From DATEVL01 sp035471625 (GTDB lineage Bacteria; Chloroflexota; Anaerolineae; Anaerolineales; E44-bin32), in NCBI GenBank assembly GCA_035471625.1, contig DATIPT010000037.1, forward strand, positions 1 to 64,000: DNA of 64,000 nucleotides, written 5' to 3'. Each line of letters starts with the position of its first letter. Position 1 is the stretch's first letter. The translations under genes and the position numbers were made by a program. Below are positions 23,508-32,548 of this stretch, one piece after another. The notes beneath the pieces are model-generated. The model searched no databases. It had not been told where the DNA came from and saw only the letters and a program-made list of their open reading frames with translations.

Positions 23508-26003
23508 TCAGGCTCCGCTACCAGGTGTCGACGACACGACGATGTTGACCAGCTTCCCCGGCACGTACACGACCTGGCGGGGAGTCTTGCCGCCGAGGTG
23601 CTTGCGAACGGTTTCGGAGGCCAGGGCCTGTCGTTCGGCTTCCGCCCGGTCGACATCGGCCGGGACGGAGATCCGGTCACGCACTTTCCCATTCACCTGG
23701 ACGACGAGGATGATCTCGTCTTCGGCGAGGGCGGCCGGATCGAAGGTCGGCCAGGACTGCTGATGGATCGAGTACGGCTTCCCAAGCCGGGCCCACAGTT
23801 CTTCGGCCACATGCGGGGTCGCTGGAGCCATCAGCAACAGTAGGACTTCGACCGCTTTCCTGAACTCCGGCGAGCCCGCCAGGCCGGACGACCGCGCTTC
23901 GGCCAAGGCATTGGTGAGCTCCATGAGGCCCGAGATGACCGTGTTGAATTCGAAGGCCTCCAAATCGTTCGTGGCCTGGCGGATGATGCGATGCACGTGG
24001 CGCCGGAGGGCGCGTTCCCCGGCCGGATCCGACGCTCGCTCCTGCCCGGCCGTCTCCAACGCCAGCGACCACACCCGGTGGAGCCAGCGCACCACCCCCT
24101 GGATGTTGTCGTCGCTCCACGGCCCGCCTTCCGCCCAGCGGTAGCCGAACATCAGGTAGGCCCGGACGACGTCGGCGCCATAGCTGCTCACCTGCTCGTC
24201 GGGGTCGATCACGTTGCCGCGCGACTTGCTCATGCGCTGTCCGTCGGGCCCCAGGATCTGGCCCTGGTTGCGCAGCTGGAGCATCGGCTCGTTGCCCTCC
24301 GTGATTCCCATGTCGCGCAGGGCCTTGTGGAAGAACCGCGTGTAGATCAGATGCATCGTGGCGTGTTCGATCCCGCCGGTGTAGGTGTCGACCGGCATCC
24401 AGTAGTCGTACTCCTCCGGGTCGAACGGCGCTTCGGCGTTGCGCGGACTCAGGTAGCGCAAGTGGTACCACGACGAACACATGAAGGTGTCCATCGTGTC
24501 GGTATCGCGTTCGGCCGGCTTGTTGCATATCGGGCAGGTGGTGTGGCGCCACGTCGGATGTAGCTTGAGCGGCGACTCACCGGTCGGACGCCACTCGACG
24601 TCGTCGGGCAGCAGGACGGGCAGCTGATCCTCGGGCACCGGAACCTGCCCATGCTCTGGGCAGTAGACGATCGGGATCGGAGCCCCCCAGTAGCGCTGTC
24701 GCGAGATCAACCAGTCACGCAGGCGATAGCCCACGGCGGCCTCCCCGACGCCGCGTTGTTCCAGGTACTCCGTGGTGCGGGCGACGGCGCGGTCGGCCGT
24801 CGTCCCGCTCAACGGACCGGAGTTGACCATCGCACCATACGACGGGACGGCCTCCCTCATGGCGGCGCCGTCCAATGCCTCGGTACCCTCAGGCCGGATC
24901 ACCGGACGGACCTCCAGACCGAACCTGCGGGCAAACTCGAAGTCGCGCTGGTCGTGAGCCGGCACAGCCATGATCGCGCCGGTGCCGTAGCTAAGCAGCA
25001 CGTAGTCGGCAATCCAGACCGGGATCCGCTCTTCGTTGACCGGGTTGACGGCATAGCCGCCGGTGAAGACCCCGGTCTTCTCCTTGTCGGCGGCTTCGCG
25101 CTGGATATCCGACTGGCGCAGCGTCTGCTGCACGTAGGCCTCCACGGCGGCCGCCTGTTCCGGGGTGGTCAGCGACTGGACCAGCGGATGCTCGGGCGCC
25201 AGCACCATGAAGGTCGCGCCCCACAGCGTGTCGGGGCGGGTGGTGAAGACTTCGATCGGATCCCCCGCCTCCGTGCGGAAGCGGACATTGGCGCCCTGAC
25301 TGCGTCCGATCCAATTTGTCTGCAGCACCCGCACCGATTCCGGCCAGTCGATATCATCGAAGCGGAGAAGTTCGTCGGCGTATTGGGTGATGCGGAAGAA
25401 CCACTGCTCCAGGTCTTTCTTGATCACCGGAGTCTTGCATCGCTCGCAGACACGCTCCTCGCCGATCACCTGCTCGCGCGCCAGGGTGGTGTTGTCCTTG
25501 GGGCACCAGTCCACCGGCGCCATCTTCTTGTAGGCCAGGCCGTTTTCGAACATCTTGAGGAAGAACCACTGGGTCCAGCGGTAGTAGGCCGGGTCGGCCG
25601 AAATCGCCTCGCGTTCCCAGTCCCACATGGCTCCCATCGTACGCAGCTGGCGGCGCATGTTCTCGACGTTGCGATAGGTCCAGTCCTTGGGATGGATACC
25701 GCGCTCAATCGCGGCGTTCTCCGCCGGCAGGCCAAAAGCATCGAAGCCGATGGGGAAGGTGACGTTGAACCCGCGCATGCGGAGATAGCGGGCGCGGGCG
25801 TCCGACGGCCCCATGGCGAACCAGTGGCCGATGTGCAGGTCGCCGGAGGTGTAGGGGAGCATCGTCAGGAAGTAGAACTTGGGTCTGGCCTGGTCGACGC
25901 GGGCGCTGTAGAGTTGGTCCGCCTCCCAGCGGGCCTGCCAGCGCGGTTCGATCTCGGCCGGGTCGTAGCGGTCGATCCTCGCCCTATCCTTTGCCTTCGC
26001 CAT
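23508..26003 (-). CDS. leuS: Leucyl-tRNA synthetase
   Basis: LeuRS charges tRNA-Leu. The 831-residue class I synthetase has its HIGH motif in GDLHIGHWFAMG (near residue 57), a Zn-binding CxxC pair (CERCKTP), a CP1 editing domain with TTRPDTLWGATF, and RMSKSRGNVIDPDE as KMSKS. The C-terminal anticodon-binding region is complete. The ATG at 26003 is chosen: the longer frame reads into the leader, which contains a T-box antiterminator and terminator. Expression is therefore likely induced when uncharged tRNA-Leu accumulates. Confidence 0.97.
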   Translation of the reverse strand: MAKAKDRARIDRYDPAEIEPRWQARWEADQLYSARVDQARPKFYFLTMLPYTSGDLHIGHWFAMGPSDARARYLRMRGFNVTFPIGFDAFGLPAENAAIERGIHPKDWTYRNVENMRRQLRTMGAMWDWEREAISADPAYYRWTQWFFLKMFENGLAYKKMAPVDWCPKDNTTLAREQVIGEERVCERCKTPVIKKDLEQWFFRITQYADELLRFDDIDWPESVRVLQTNWIGRSQGANVRFRTEAGDPIEVFTTRPDTLWGATFMVLAPEHPLVQSLTTPEQAAAVEAYVQQTLRQSDIQREAADKEKTGVFTGGYAVNPVNEERIPVWIADYVLLSYGTGAIMAVPAHDQRDFEFARRFGLEVRPVIRPEGTEALDGAAMREAVPSYGAMVNSGPLSGTTADRAVARTTEYLEQRGVGEAAVGYRLRDWLISRQRYWGAPIPIVYCPEHGQVPVPEDQLPVLLPDDVEWRPTGESPLKLHPTWRHTTCPICNKPAERDTDTMDTFMCSSWYHLRYLSPRNAEAPFDPEEYDYWMPVDTYTGGIEHATMHLIYTRFFHKALRDMGITEGNEPMLQLRNQGQILGPDGQRMSKSRGNVIDPDEQVSSYGADVVRAYLMFGYRWAEGGPWSDDNIQGVVRWLHRVWSLALETAGQERASDPAGERALRRHVHRIIRQATNDLEAFEFNTVISGLMELTNALAEARSSGLAGSPEFRKAVEVLLLLMAPATPHVAEELWARLGKPYSIHQQSWPTFDPAALAEDEIILVVQVNGKVRDRISVPADVDRAEAERQALASETVRKHLGGKTPRQVVYVPGKLVNIVVSSTPGSGA

Positions 26004-26040
26004 TTCGCCTCCTACGGCGGATCGTCGTCCGCCGGCCAAC

Positions 26041-26200
26041 ACAAAGCCCCTCCGCCATACAGGGACGGAGGGGCCTCCGTGGTACCACCCTGCTTTCCCC
26101 TGCACCGGACCGGTTCTCAATACAACTCGATCCGCGCGCCGGGCTCGCATCCGCGCTACCGGGCGGACCCGCCGCCGGCTAGTTCTCGTCTCACCGGCGG
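26041..26200 (-). promoter_or_regulatory. T-box riboswitch leader of leuS
   Basis: On the minus strand the T-box core AGGGTGGTACCACGG occupies 26091-26077. Immediately after it a terminator with a 9-bp stem (26074-26066 pairing with 26054-26046) is followed by TTTGTGTT. The core and terminator overlap as mutually exclusive folds, as in classical T-boxes. Upstream, a 7-bp stem (26200-26194 with 26178-26172) closes a 15-base loop containing GAGAACUAG, in which CUA (26182-26180) is a possible leucine specifier codon. The core is clear; the specifier assignment and the 5' boundary are tentative. Confidence 0.85.
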
Positions 26201-26437
26201 AGCCTGTCCTGCTTCAGGGCTGGCAGAACGGCAGGCGAGTTCGGCCTTCGACGGATGCGCAGGTCAGATCTTGCCCGTCTGGTGCTCGGCAGGCACCTTG
26301 CCGGGCTTGCACGGTCCCCGGCTCGCTGGCGATCGGCCTACTGCTCCTGCCTTGGCCTGATTGGCCTTCGGCTTTCGACTTTCCGCACTTGCCCATCTTG
26401 GCTGACTGCCGAAAGAAGGATGCCGACGGCTCGTGAT

Positions 26438-26513
26438 TGGTGGACCCAGTGGGATTCGAACCCACGACCTTCTCAATGCCATTGAGACGCGCTCCCAACT
26501 GCGCTATGGGCCC
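26438..26513 (-). tRNA. tRNA-Ala (anticodon GGC)
   Basis: A complete 76-base cloverleaf ending in an encoded CCA. The acceptor stem begins GGGCCCA and ends TGGGTCC, with the alanine identity pair G3-U70. The D arm (GCGCAGTTGGGAGCGC), an anticodon loop ATGGCAT closed by TCTCA/TGAGA, and the GTTCGAATC T-loop are all present. The anticodon GGC decodes GCC and GCU. Confidence 0.96.
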
Positions 26514-26579
26514 AATGGATGCAAGCGATTGAGTATACCGCGCCGGGCGCGACCCGACAAGACACGCCTCGTCGGTACG

Positions 26580-26609
26580 CTGCGGGCGGGCCCGCAGGCC
26601 CGCCCGCAG
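26580..26609 (-). terminator. Strong hairpin downstream of the MscS-like gene
   Basis: A perfect 13-bp GC-rich stem (26580-26592 with 26597-26609) closes a CGCA loop, 31 bases past the stop codon of the MscS-like gene. It lacks a T-tract on either side, so it may work as a rho-independent terminator only weakly or protect the mRNA 3' end. Confidence 0.5.
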
Positions 26610-26640
26610 ATCGAACCAAAAGTCGGGTTCGGGACCGGGT

Positions 26641-28128
26641 TCAGGACCTCCGACGCATCGACGCCAGCCAACGTTCGATCTCCTTGGCGGCGATGTCTCG
26701 GCCCCCCAGCCCGAAGGCCAGCGCAGCGGCGACCGCGATCGCCCCGAGGACGATCCCGAACGCCAGGTTGACGATGTCCTCGGCGATACCCAGCTGGCGG
26801 AGCGCCAGCGAGCCGCCGAAGACGATGATCGCGACCCGGGCCGCGGGCGCCAGGACGCCGGCCTGCGAACCGCCGGTGCTCCGGATCACCCGGTCGGCCA
26901 GCGAAGCCAGATACAGCGCGATCCCGAAGATGATCAGGGCGACCAGGACCTGTCCGGCCAGTCCGAGGAACTCGGCTGCCAGAGTCGCCAGGATGGTGAA
27001 CCCGACCATTTCCGCGGCCTGAACGACCGCCAGGATCATGACCGCGACGGTCGTCAGGTACCCGACGATCTGGGACGGCGTTTGCGTGACCCCGCTGATC
27101 GTCGGTTCCAGTCCGATCCAGCTCAAGACTTTGTCGAAGCCGATCCCCGTCAGGGCACTGGTGACAAAGTTGCCGACCACCCGCGCCACCGCATAGGCAA
27201 TCCCCAGGAGCACGAACGCGCCGAAGATCGCCGGGATGGCGGTGAAGACGACGGTCAGCATCTCGGAGATCGGCGCCGTGATGGCCTCGATCGCCAGGGC
27301 GTTCAAGGCTGCTGTGACCACCGGGATCAAAGCCAGGACGTAGACGATCGTCCCGATGACGGTCGACAGCTTCACGCCGCCCAGACCGGTCGAAAGACCG
27401 ATGCTGTCGCCGAACCGATCGACCCCCGTCCCGGCCAACAGATTGACCAGGATCTGGCGGACGATCCGGGCGGCGATCCAGCCGAAGAGCAGGATCAGGG
27501 CCGCCGCGAGCAGGTTCGGCAGGTAGCCCAGGATCTGGTTGACCATCCCCTCGACGGGTCCAAGCAGACCCTGCAGGTTCAGGGCGCCGAGGATGGCCGG
27601 CAAGAAGAGGACGAACACCAGCCAGTAGGCGACATTGCCCAAGGTGGTCCCCAGCGGGGCTCGCGCCGTATCGAGTTCGGCCTGTGAAGTCAAACGTTCT
27701 TCCAGACGGGTCGCCGAGAGGAGGCGCGTGATGATGAACCGCACGGCACTGGCGATGATCCAAGCGATCACCAGCAGGACCACGGCTCCGAGAAGGACTG
27801 GCAGGAACCCCAGAATCTGGTCGAGCATGGTGTTGATCGGGGAGGCGGCTTCGGCGAGGTTGAGCGTCTGCAGGAACGCGACCAGAACAAAGAGCATGAT
27901 GAGCCAGAAGACCGCGGTGCCGATCCACGCCGTCATGCGCAAGGGGGGACCATCCCCGAGTGCGCCGTAGAGGCGCTCGTCCAGACGTGCCCGTCGCAAG
28001 ACCGCGCGGACGATCGCCGAAATGATCCATGCGATCAGCCAGCCGCCGATCAGGATCCCGATGGCCGCCAGGGCGGTCAGAACCGATCCGCCGAGGCTCG
28101 CCACCAACTCTTGAAGGACTTGATCCAT
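26641..28128 (-). CDS. MscS-like/CmpX-type membrane channel protein with repeated TM helices
   Basis: The 495-residue polytopic protein has about ten membrane helices. It consists of three or four similar units in which a glycine/leucine-rich helix (ILGFLPVLLGAVVLLVIAW, ILGYLPNLLAAALILLFGW) is followed by a basic amphipathic segment, the conserved TM-helix repeat of CmpX-like mechanosensitive channel relatives. The classical MscS cytoplasmic beta domain is not obvious. The ATG at 28128 has a GGGAGGAAG ribosome binding site. A highly structured RNA leader (28169-28271) precedes it. Likely role: ion or osmolyte efflux or membrane-tension response; this is inferred from family only. Confidence 0.75.
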   Translation of the reverse strand: MDQVLQELVASLGGSVLTALAAIGILIGGWLIAWIISAIVRAVLRRARLDERLYGALGDGPPLRMTAWIGTAVFWLIMLFVLVAFLQTLNLAEAASPINTMLDQILGFLPVLLGAVVLLVIAWIIASAVRFIITRLLSATRLEERLTSQAELDTARAPLGTTLGNVAYWLVFVLFLPAILGALNLQGLLGPVEGMVNQILGYLPNLLAAALILLFGWIAARIVRQILVNLLAGTGVDRFGDSIGLSTGLGGVKLSTVIGTIVYVLALIPVVTAALNALAIEAITAPISEMLTVVFTAIPAIFGAFVLLGIAYAVARVVGNFVTSALTGIGFDKVLSWIGLEPTISGVTQTPSQIVGYLTTVAVMILAVVQAAEMVGFTILATLAAEFLGLAGQVLVALIIFGIALYLASLADRVIRSTGGSQAGVLAPAARVAIIVFGGSLALRQLGIAEDIVNLAFGIVLGAIAVAAALAFGLGGRDIAAKEIERWLASMRRRS

Positions 28129-28168
28129 GCTTCTTCCTCCCTTGGATGAACCCCCCGCCAGGCGTTCG

Positions 28169-28271
28169 GTCGGCCTGACCAGGCCTGTCCATCCCTTGCG
28201 AGGCGCGGTCCTCCGCAACCTCTCAGGTACGCTGCTTCGTCAGCCGACGGAGCGGCGCCAGACGCGGCTCC
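28169..28271 (-). ncRNA. Candidate structured leader RNA of the MscS-like gene
   Basis: On the minus strand a hairpin at 28271-28249 (5-bp stem, C-C mismatch, 3-bp stem, 5-base loop) is followed without a gap by a 10-bp helix with one bulged G (28248-28239 with 28179-28169). That helix encloses two smaller hairpins, ACCT/AGGT with a GAG loop and GCG-AGG/CCT-CGC. The element ends about 28 bases before the ribosome binding site. It matches no riboswitch consensus I know. GC-rich DNA folds easily, so this is a candidate only. Confidence 0.4.
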
Positions 28272-28455
28272 TCCGAAGGTTAAGAACCCCCTTGGCCGGG
28301 TGCCGCTTCGCGGAGATGTGCGCTCTTGCTCGGGAACTTGGCAGTCTCGTCGGACCCGCTGGACCAGACGGCCTTCTGGCCGCTCTGGCCAGAACACCGG
28401 GGGCCCCGGTCGGACCCCTATCACGCCGGCGCGGCCGCGTTTCGGCTGTCGCAGG

Positions 28456-28528
28456 TGGACCTGGCGGGATTCGAACCCGCGACCTCTTCAGTGCGATTGA
28501 AGCGCGCTCCCAACTGCGCTACAGGCCC
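28456..28528 (-). tRNA. tRNA-Ala (anticodon CGC)
   Basis: A 73-base cloverleaf without an encoded CCA (the next bases are CCT). The acceptor stem is GGGCCTG with CAGGTCC, again with G3-U70. The D arm is identical in sequence to that of the tRNA-Ala(GGC) at 26.5 kb. The anticodon loop ATCGCAC is closed by CTTCA/TGAAG, and the T-loop is GTTCGAATC. The anticodon CGC decodes GCG. Confidence 0.95.
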
Positions 28529-28829
28529 GCGATTTCGGGAGTATACCATGCAGCCTGCCGGGCCCCAGCCAGGCACACCTTCTGCCGCCAAACTTCGTCC
28601 ACCGGCTGACAGGCGCACTCGTCCCCGAGCCGCATCCTCGGGATGGTGATCGTGCCTCCTGGCGAGAGCGTCGCGGTGAGCACCAACGTGCCTCCAGTGC
28701 TCTGGTCATAGAAGCTGTAGGTCTCCCCGTCCCTCCGCCCTCCCCCAGCCTTCAATCCCGACTGGCCCGCGGTTTCGCCTGCTACCGGGATTCGTCGGCA
28801 CTATAATCCGCCTGTTCCCAGGAGGTCGT
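28529..28829 (+). promoter_or_regulatory. Intergenic region with the promoter of the Xaa-Pro peptidase gene
   Basis: This 301-base gap separates the divergent tRNA-Ala(CGC) from the peptidase gene. A perfect -10 box TATAAT lies at 28802-28807 and an AGGAGG ribosome binding site at 28820-28825. No convincing -35 box is seen. The remainder contains a minus-strand frame of 78 codons without family resemblance or a good start; I see nothing else in it. Confidence 0.55.
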
Positions 28830-29936
28830 ATGAGCCAGCGGTTGGAACGGCTTCTCACGCGGATGAAGGCCGACGGCCTCGACGCCGTCGCCGTGATCCC
28901 CGGCCCGACGTTCATCTATCTCACCGGACTGAGCTTCCACCTGATGGAACGCCCCGCCGTGCTCCTGATCCGCGACGGGCACAAGCCGGTGCTCGTCCTG
29001 TCGGAATTCGAGCGGTCGAAGGCGGATCGATCATCCATCGCCCTCGAGACTCAAACGTACGGGGAGGATCCCGGCCGCTGGCCGGACGCCTTCGCTGCGG
29101 CCGCCCGCCGACTCGACCTGGCCGGGGCGCGGATCGGCGTCGAACCCCTCCGGATGCGGGTCCACGAGCTGCGCTTCCTGGAAGGGGCGGCCCCGACAGC
29201 CGAGGTCGTCGCCGCCAGCGGCTTGTTCGAATCGTTGCGAATCGTCAAGGATCCGGACGAACTTGATTCCATGCGGCGGGCCGTAGCGATCGCCGAGACG
29301 GCGGTCGAGTCCACGCTGCCACTCCTGCGCCTTGGGATGACCGAGAAGGAGATCGCCGCCGAGCTCACGCTGCAGCTGCTCCGAGGAGGCTCTGAGACCG
29401 AGCTCCCATTTCAGCCGATCGTCGCCACCGGACCGAACAGCGCGCTCCCGCACTGGGTGCCTGGAGATCGAACGACCGCTCCCGGCGATCTGCTGATCAT
29501 CGACTGGGGTGCGACGGTCGAGGGCTACATCTCCGACATCACCCGGACCTTCTCCGTCGGCAATCCCGACCAAAGGGCCAAGGAAATCCACAAGGTCGTC
29601 CACCAGGCCAACGCGACGGGTCGCGCCGCCGTGCGCCCCGGGGCGAGCGGCGCCGACGTCGACGAAGCCACCCGGAAGGTGATTGCCGACGCCGGCTTCG
29701 GGGAGTTCTTCCTCCATCGAACCGGACATGGGATCGGAATGGAGGCCCACGAACCGCCCTACATCCGCGACGGCAACCTGGCCGTCCTGGAGGCGGGCAT
29801 GACGTTCACCGTCGAACCAGGGATCTATCTGCCCGATTTCGGCGGCGTCCGGATCGAGGACAATCTCGTCATGACCAACGCCGGTGGAGAAACGATGACG
29901 TCGCTGCCGCGCGAGCTGCGGACCATCTGCGATTGA
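28830..29936 (+). CDS. M24 family Xaa-Pro aminopeptidase
   Basis: This cytosolic enzyme removes N-terminal residues preceding proline using a dinuclear metal centre. The 368-residue product has a creatinase-like N-terminal domain (to about 135) and a pita-bread catalytic domain. All five metal ligands are visible: Asp225 (IIDWGA), Asp236 (SDITRT), His300 (RTGHGIG), Glu329 (TVEPGIY) and Glu343 (RIEDN). Length is normal. The gene has its own promoter and a strong ribosome binding site, and an MFS transporter gene follows 27 bases later. Confidence 0.95.
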   Translation: MSQRLERLLTRMKADGLDAVAVIPGPTFIYLTGLSFHLMERPAVLLIRDGHKPVLVLSEFERSKADRSSIALETQTYGEDPGRWPDAFAAAARRLDLAGARIGVEPLRMRVHELRFLEGAAPTAEVVAASGLFESLRIVKDPDELDSMRRAVAIAETAVESTLPLLRLGMTEKEIAAELTLQLLRGGSETELPFQPIVATGPNSALPHWVPGDRTTAPGDLLIIDWGATVEGYISDITRTFSVGNPDQRAKEIHKVVHQANATGRAAVRPGASGADVDEATRKVIADAGFGEFFLHRTGHGIGMEAHEPPYIRDGNLAVLEAGMTFTVEPGIYLPDFGGVRIEDNLVMTNAGGETMTSLPRELRTICD

Positions 29937-29963
29937 AGACCGAGGCGCGCCGAGCCCAATAGC

Positions 29964-31130
29964 ATGACACGCGATCTTCGTCTTCTTGCCGCGTCCCTCT
30001 TGTGCTGGGGAATCGGCGAAGGGCTCTTCTTCTACCTGCAGCCGGTCTACCTCGCACAACTCGGCGCCGACCCGGTGCAGGTTGGGTTCATCCTTGGCCT
30101 GGCCGGCGCGGCGATGACCGTCACCCATATCCCGGCCGGGCTGCTGGCAGACCGGTTCGGCCGGAAAGCGATGATGGGCACGGCCTGGATCTTCGGCACG
30201 GTGGCGACCGTCCTGATGGCTCTGGCGACCAGCCTGTGGGTCTTTGTCGGTGCCCTGGTCCTGTACTATCTAACATCGTTCGTCATGGCACCGATGTCGA
30301 GCTACGTCGCGTCGGCCCGCGGATCCTGGACCACGGGTCGGGCGCTCACAACGATCTCGGCCGCCTTCAACGCCGGTGCCGTCATCGGCCCTCTCCTGGG
30401 AGGCCTGCTGGCCGCCCAGGCCGGCATCCGACCTCTGTTTGGCGTCGCGACGGTCCTCTTCGTGGGTTCCACCATCCTGATGTTCCTCCTTCGCCCCCAG
30501 CCGATTGAGTCTCATCCTGGAGAAGCCCGCTTCCGCTCCCTGGCAGGAAATCGGAAAGCCCGCCGGATTCTGGCTGTGATCTTTGTCGTCTTGTTCGCCG
30601 TCACTCTGAGTTGGCCGTTGACGCCTCTCTACCTGAACGAGGTTCGAGGCCTTCCGGTGGCGCAGGTCGGCGCGCTCGGCTCGCTTTTCGCACTGGGGAT
30701 CGTCGTCTTCAGCCTGGCCTTGGGCCGGATCCGGGCCCGGCGCGGCTCCATGATCGGGCAAGGAATCGTCGCCGGGGCCAATCTCCTGTTGTGGCAAGGC
30801 CTGGCCATGCCGGCGTACGCTGCCGGGTACTTCTTGAGCGGAGCGTCTCGCGCCACCCGTAGCCTGCTCAGCGCCCAGATGGAAAACGTCGTCGAGCGAG
30901 CCAACCTCGGACTCTCGTTCGGTGTGGCCGAGACGGTGTCCTCCAGCGCACTCATCGTCGGTCCCCTGATCGCCGGCTTGATGTATCGGGTGGACCCGGC
31001 ATCGCCCTACCCGATCAGTGTGCTCTTGATCGCTGTCTCCGTTGGGGTCTCGGCGCGATTCCTGCCCTCGGATGATGTGAGCGTCCCGGCCGAACAGCCA
31101 CATCCCAGACTGGAGGGGTTCCATGAATGA
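29964..31130 (+). CDS. MFS transporter
   Basis: A 388-residue polytopic protein with about twelve membrane helices and the MFS motif A analogue GLLADRFGRKAMMG between helices 2 and 3 (near residue 65). A second, weaker copy (LGRIRARRGSMIGQ) occurs in the C-terminal half. The central loop is short. The fold is clear, but no substrate can be assigned; an efflux role is common for this layout. It lies between the Xaa-Pro peptidase gene and the PAP2 gene, which overlaps its 3' end by 8 bases, so all three are probably co-transcribed. Confidence 0.88.
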   Translation: MTRDLRLLAASLLCWGIGEGLFFYLQPVYLAQLGADPVQVGFILGLAGAAMTVTHIPAGLLADRFGRKAMMGTAWIFGTVATVLMALATSLWVFVGALVLYYLTSFVMAPMSSYVASARGSWTTGRALTTISAAFNAGAVIGPLLGGLLAAQAGIRPLFGVATVLFVGSTILMFLLRPQPIESHPGEARFRSLAGNRKARRILAVIFVVLFAVTLSWPLTPLYLNEVRGLPVAQVGALGSLFALGIVVFSLALGRIRARRGSMIGQGIVAGANLLLWQGLAMPAYAAGYFLSGASRATRSLLSAQMENVVERANLGLSFGVAETVSSSALIVGPLIAGLMYRVDPASPYPISVLLIAVSVGVSARFLPSDDVSVPAEQPHPRLEGFHE

Positions 31131-32088
31131 ATGGCTCTGGGGAACGGAGTGGATCGTCGCCCTGCAATCGGCCACCGGCGGTGCGCTCGACGGCCTGATG
31201 GCATCGTTCAGCTTCTTCGGTACGGAGATGTTCTACCTGCTGGTGATGCCAGCGATTCTGTGGTGCTATGACGCCGGGCTTGGCATCCGCACCGGAGTCC
31301 TCCTGTTGGGCGGTTCCAGTCTCAACGCGACCCTGAAGCTTGCCCTGGGGCTGCCGCGCCCGTTCTGGGTCGATCCCGCGGTTCAGGCCCCACAGCCAGA
31401 ATCGTCCTTCGGCCTCCCCTCAGGTCACGCCCAGAACGCCGTGGCGGTCTGGGGATATCTCGCGTATCGTCTCCGCCGCTGGTGGGCGACAGTCCTGGCG
31501 ATCGTCTTGATCCTGGGGATCTCGCTCTCTCGGCCCTACCTGGGGGTCCATTTCGCTGCCGACGTCCTGGCCGGCTGGGTGGTCGGAGGGATTGTGCTCC
31601 TGGTCTACCTCCTCGTCGAGGCTCCCGTGGCGCAATGGCTCCGGCGCCAACAACTCGCGGTCCGCTTGATCGCCGCCGGCGTGGGATCGATCAGCCTGGT
31701 GGTGATCGGAGGGCTTGTCTATCAAGCCGTGATGGACCGAACCGTGCCGGCGGAATGGATCGAGAACTACCTGCGGGCCGTTCCAGATGCGGAAGGGTTC
31801 GAGGCGCTTTCCCCCAGCGGGCTGATCGGCGCGGCCGGGGCCTTGTTCGGCTTCGCCCTCGGCGCCGTTCTCCTCGACGCCTGGGGCCGCTTCGACGCAC
31901 GCCGTGGGGACGGATGGCGGAAGGTGACGCGCTTCGTAGTGGGAGTCCTGGGGGTCCTTGCCCTGTTCATGGGCCTGGCCGCGGTCTTCCCCGAGGGGGA
32001 GATGTTCCGCTACCTGCGCTACGCCCTGGTCGGGTTCTGGATCGCGTACGGGGCACCGCGGGCGTTCGGGGTCCTACGGATCGGCTAG
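31123..32088 (+). CDS. PAP2-family membrane phosphatase
   Basis: The 321-residue protein has seven or eight membrane helices and the three PAP2 phosphatase motifs in order: KLALGLPRP (KxxxxxxRP), PSGH near residue 103, and SRPYLGVHFAAD (SRxxxxxHxxxD). The catalytic histidines are intact. Family members dephosphorylate lipid phosphates such as undecaprenyl pyrophosphate or phosphatidic acid outside the membrane; which one applies is not clear. The C-terminal half carries extra helices beyond the minimal domain. It overlaps the MFS gene by 8 bases with a GGAGG site inside it, suggesting translational coupling. Confidence 0.92.
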   Translation: MNEWLWGTEWIVALQSATGGALDGLMASFSFFGTEMFYLLVMPAILWCYDAGLGIRTGVLLLGGSSLNATLKLALGLPRPFWVDPAVQAPQPESSFGLPSGHAQNAVAVWGYLAYRLRRWWATVLAIVLILGISLSRPYLGVHFAADVLAGWVVGGIVLLVYLLVEAPVAQWLRRQQLAVRLIAAGVGSISLVVIGGLVYQAVMDRTVPAEWIENYLRAVPDAEGFEALSPSGLIGAAGALFGFALGAVLLDAWGRFDARRGDGWRKVTRFVVGVLGVLALFMGLAAVFPEGEMFRYLRYALVGFWIAYGAPRAFGVLRIG

Positions 32089-32106
32089 AGGCTGGTCCCC
32101 GGGGTC

Positions 32107-32502
32107 TCACGTCCCCGCGTCGTCGAGGGAAGAGTCCACCACTCGTTCCATCTCACGCCACAGAAACCAATGGCCGGCCCGGTCGCCGGCGGAGTCTGGG
32201 GCGCGATCGTAGTACAGGTCGTAGACGCCTTCGCTCGTTCGAACCCTGAAGTAGAACCGCCCCACCCCCCACGAGCCGCGGCGGATGGCGGTTTCGATGT
32301 GGGCCGGCTTCATGTTCGCCGCCATCCGCCCGCGCCGCTCATAGCGGGCCCAAACCGAGATCACTTCCTGGACGGTGAACGTTCGGCCCTCCCATTCGAA
32401 CGAATCGGGAGGGCCGGGCTTCTTGCTCTGGGCCGGGGGACGGCGATGGAAGACGGCGACCTCCGCGCCGATGAAACGAATCGGCCGCCAGGTCTCGCTC
32501 AC
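32107..32502 (-). CDS. DUF6504-type conserved protein
   Basis: The 131-residue protein has no signal or membrane segment. Its core, FEWEGRTFTVQEVISVW followed by a basic stretch and FYFRVRTSEGVYDLYYD, fits the small beta-rich DUF6504 family found in GC-rich bacteria, whose function is unknown. The GTG start lies 46 bases downstream of the EF-G2 stop. A hairpin with a 9-bp stem (32512-32520 with 32532-32540) sits just before the start and could affect translation. It is probably co-transcribed with EF-G2. Confidence 0.65.
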   Translation of the reverse strand: MSETWRPIRFIGAEVAVFHRRPPAQSKKPGPPDSFEWEGRTFTVQEVISVWARYERRGRMAANMKPAHIETAIRRGSWGVGRFYFRVRTSEGVYDLYYDRAPDSAGDRAGHWFLWREMERVVDSSLDDAGT

Positions 32503-32548
32503 CAGATCCGACTTCCTGCGATCGTCAAGGCCGCAGGAAGCTTGAGGC

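Noticed and set aside
26004..26150. LeuRS N-terminal extension of 49 residues
   Set aside because: The frame runs through the T-box antiterminator and terminator; the conserved LeuRS N-terminus starts at 26003.
28129..28271. ydaO-type c-di-AMP riboswitch before the MscS-like gene
   Set aside because: It would fit the biology, but the conserved ydaO core segments are not present; only an unassigned fold is reported.
28519..28755. Minus-strand 78-codon frame between tRNA-Ala(CGC) and the peptidase gene
   Set aside because: It overlaps the tRNA 5' end, starts with TTG without a ribosome binding site and matches no family I know.
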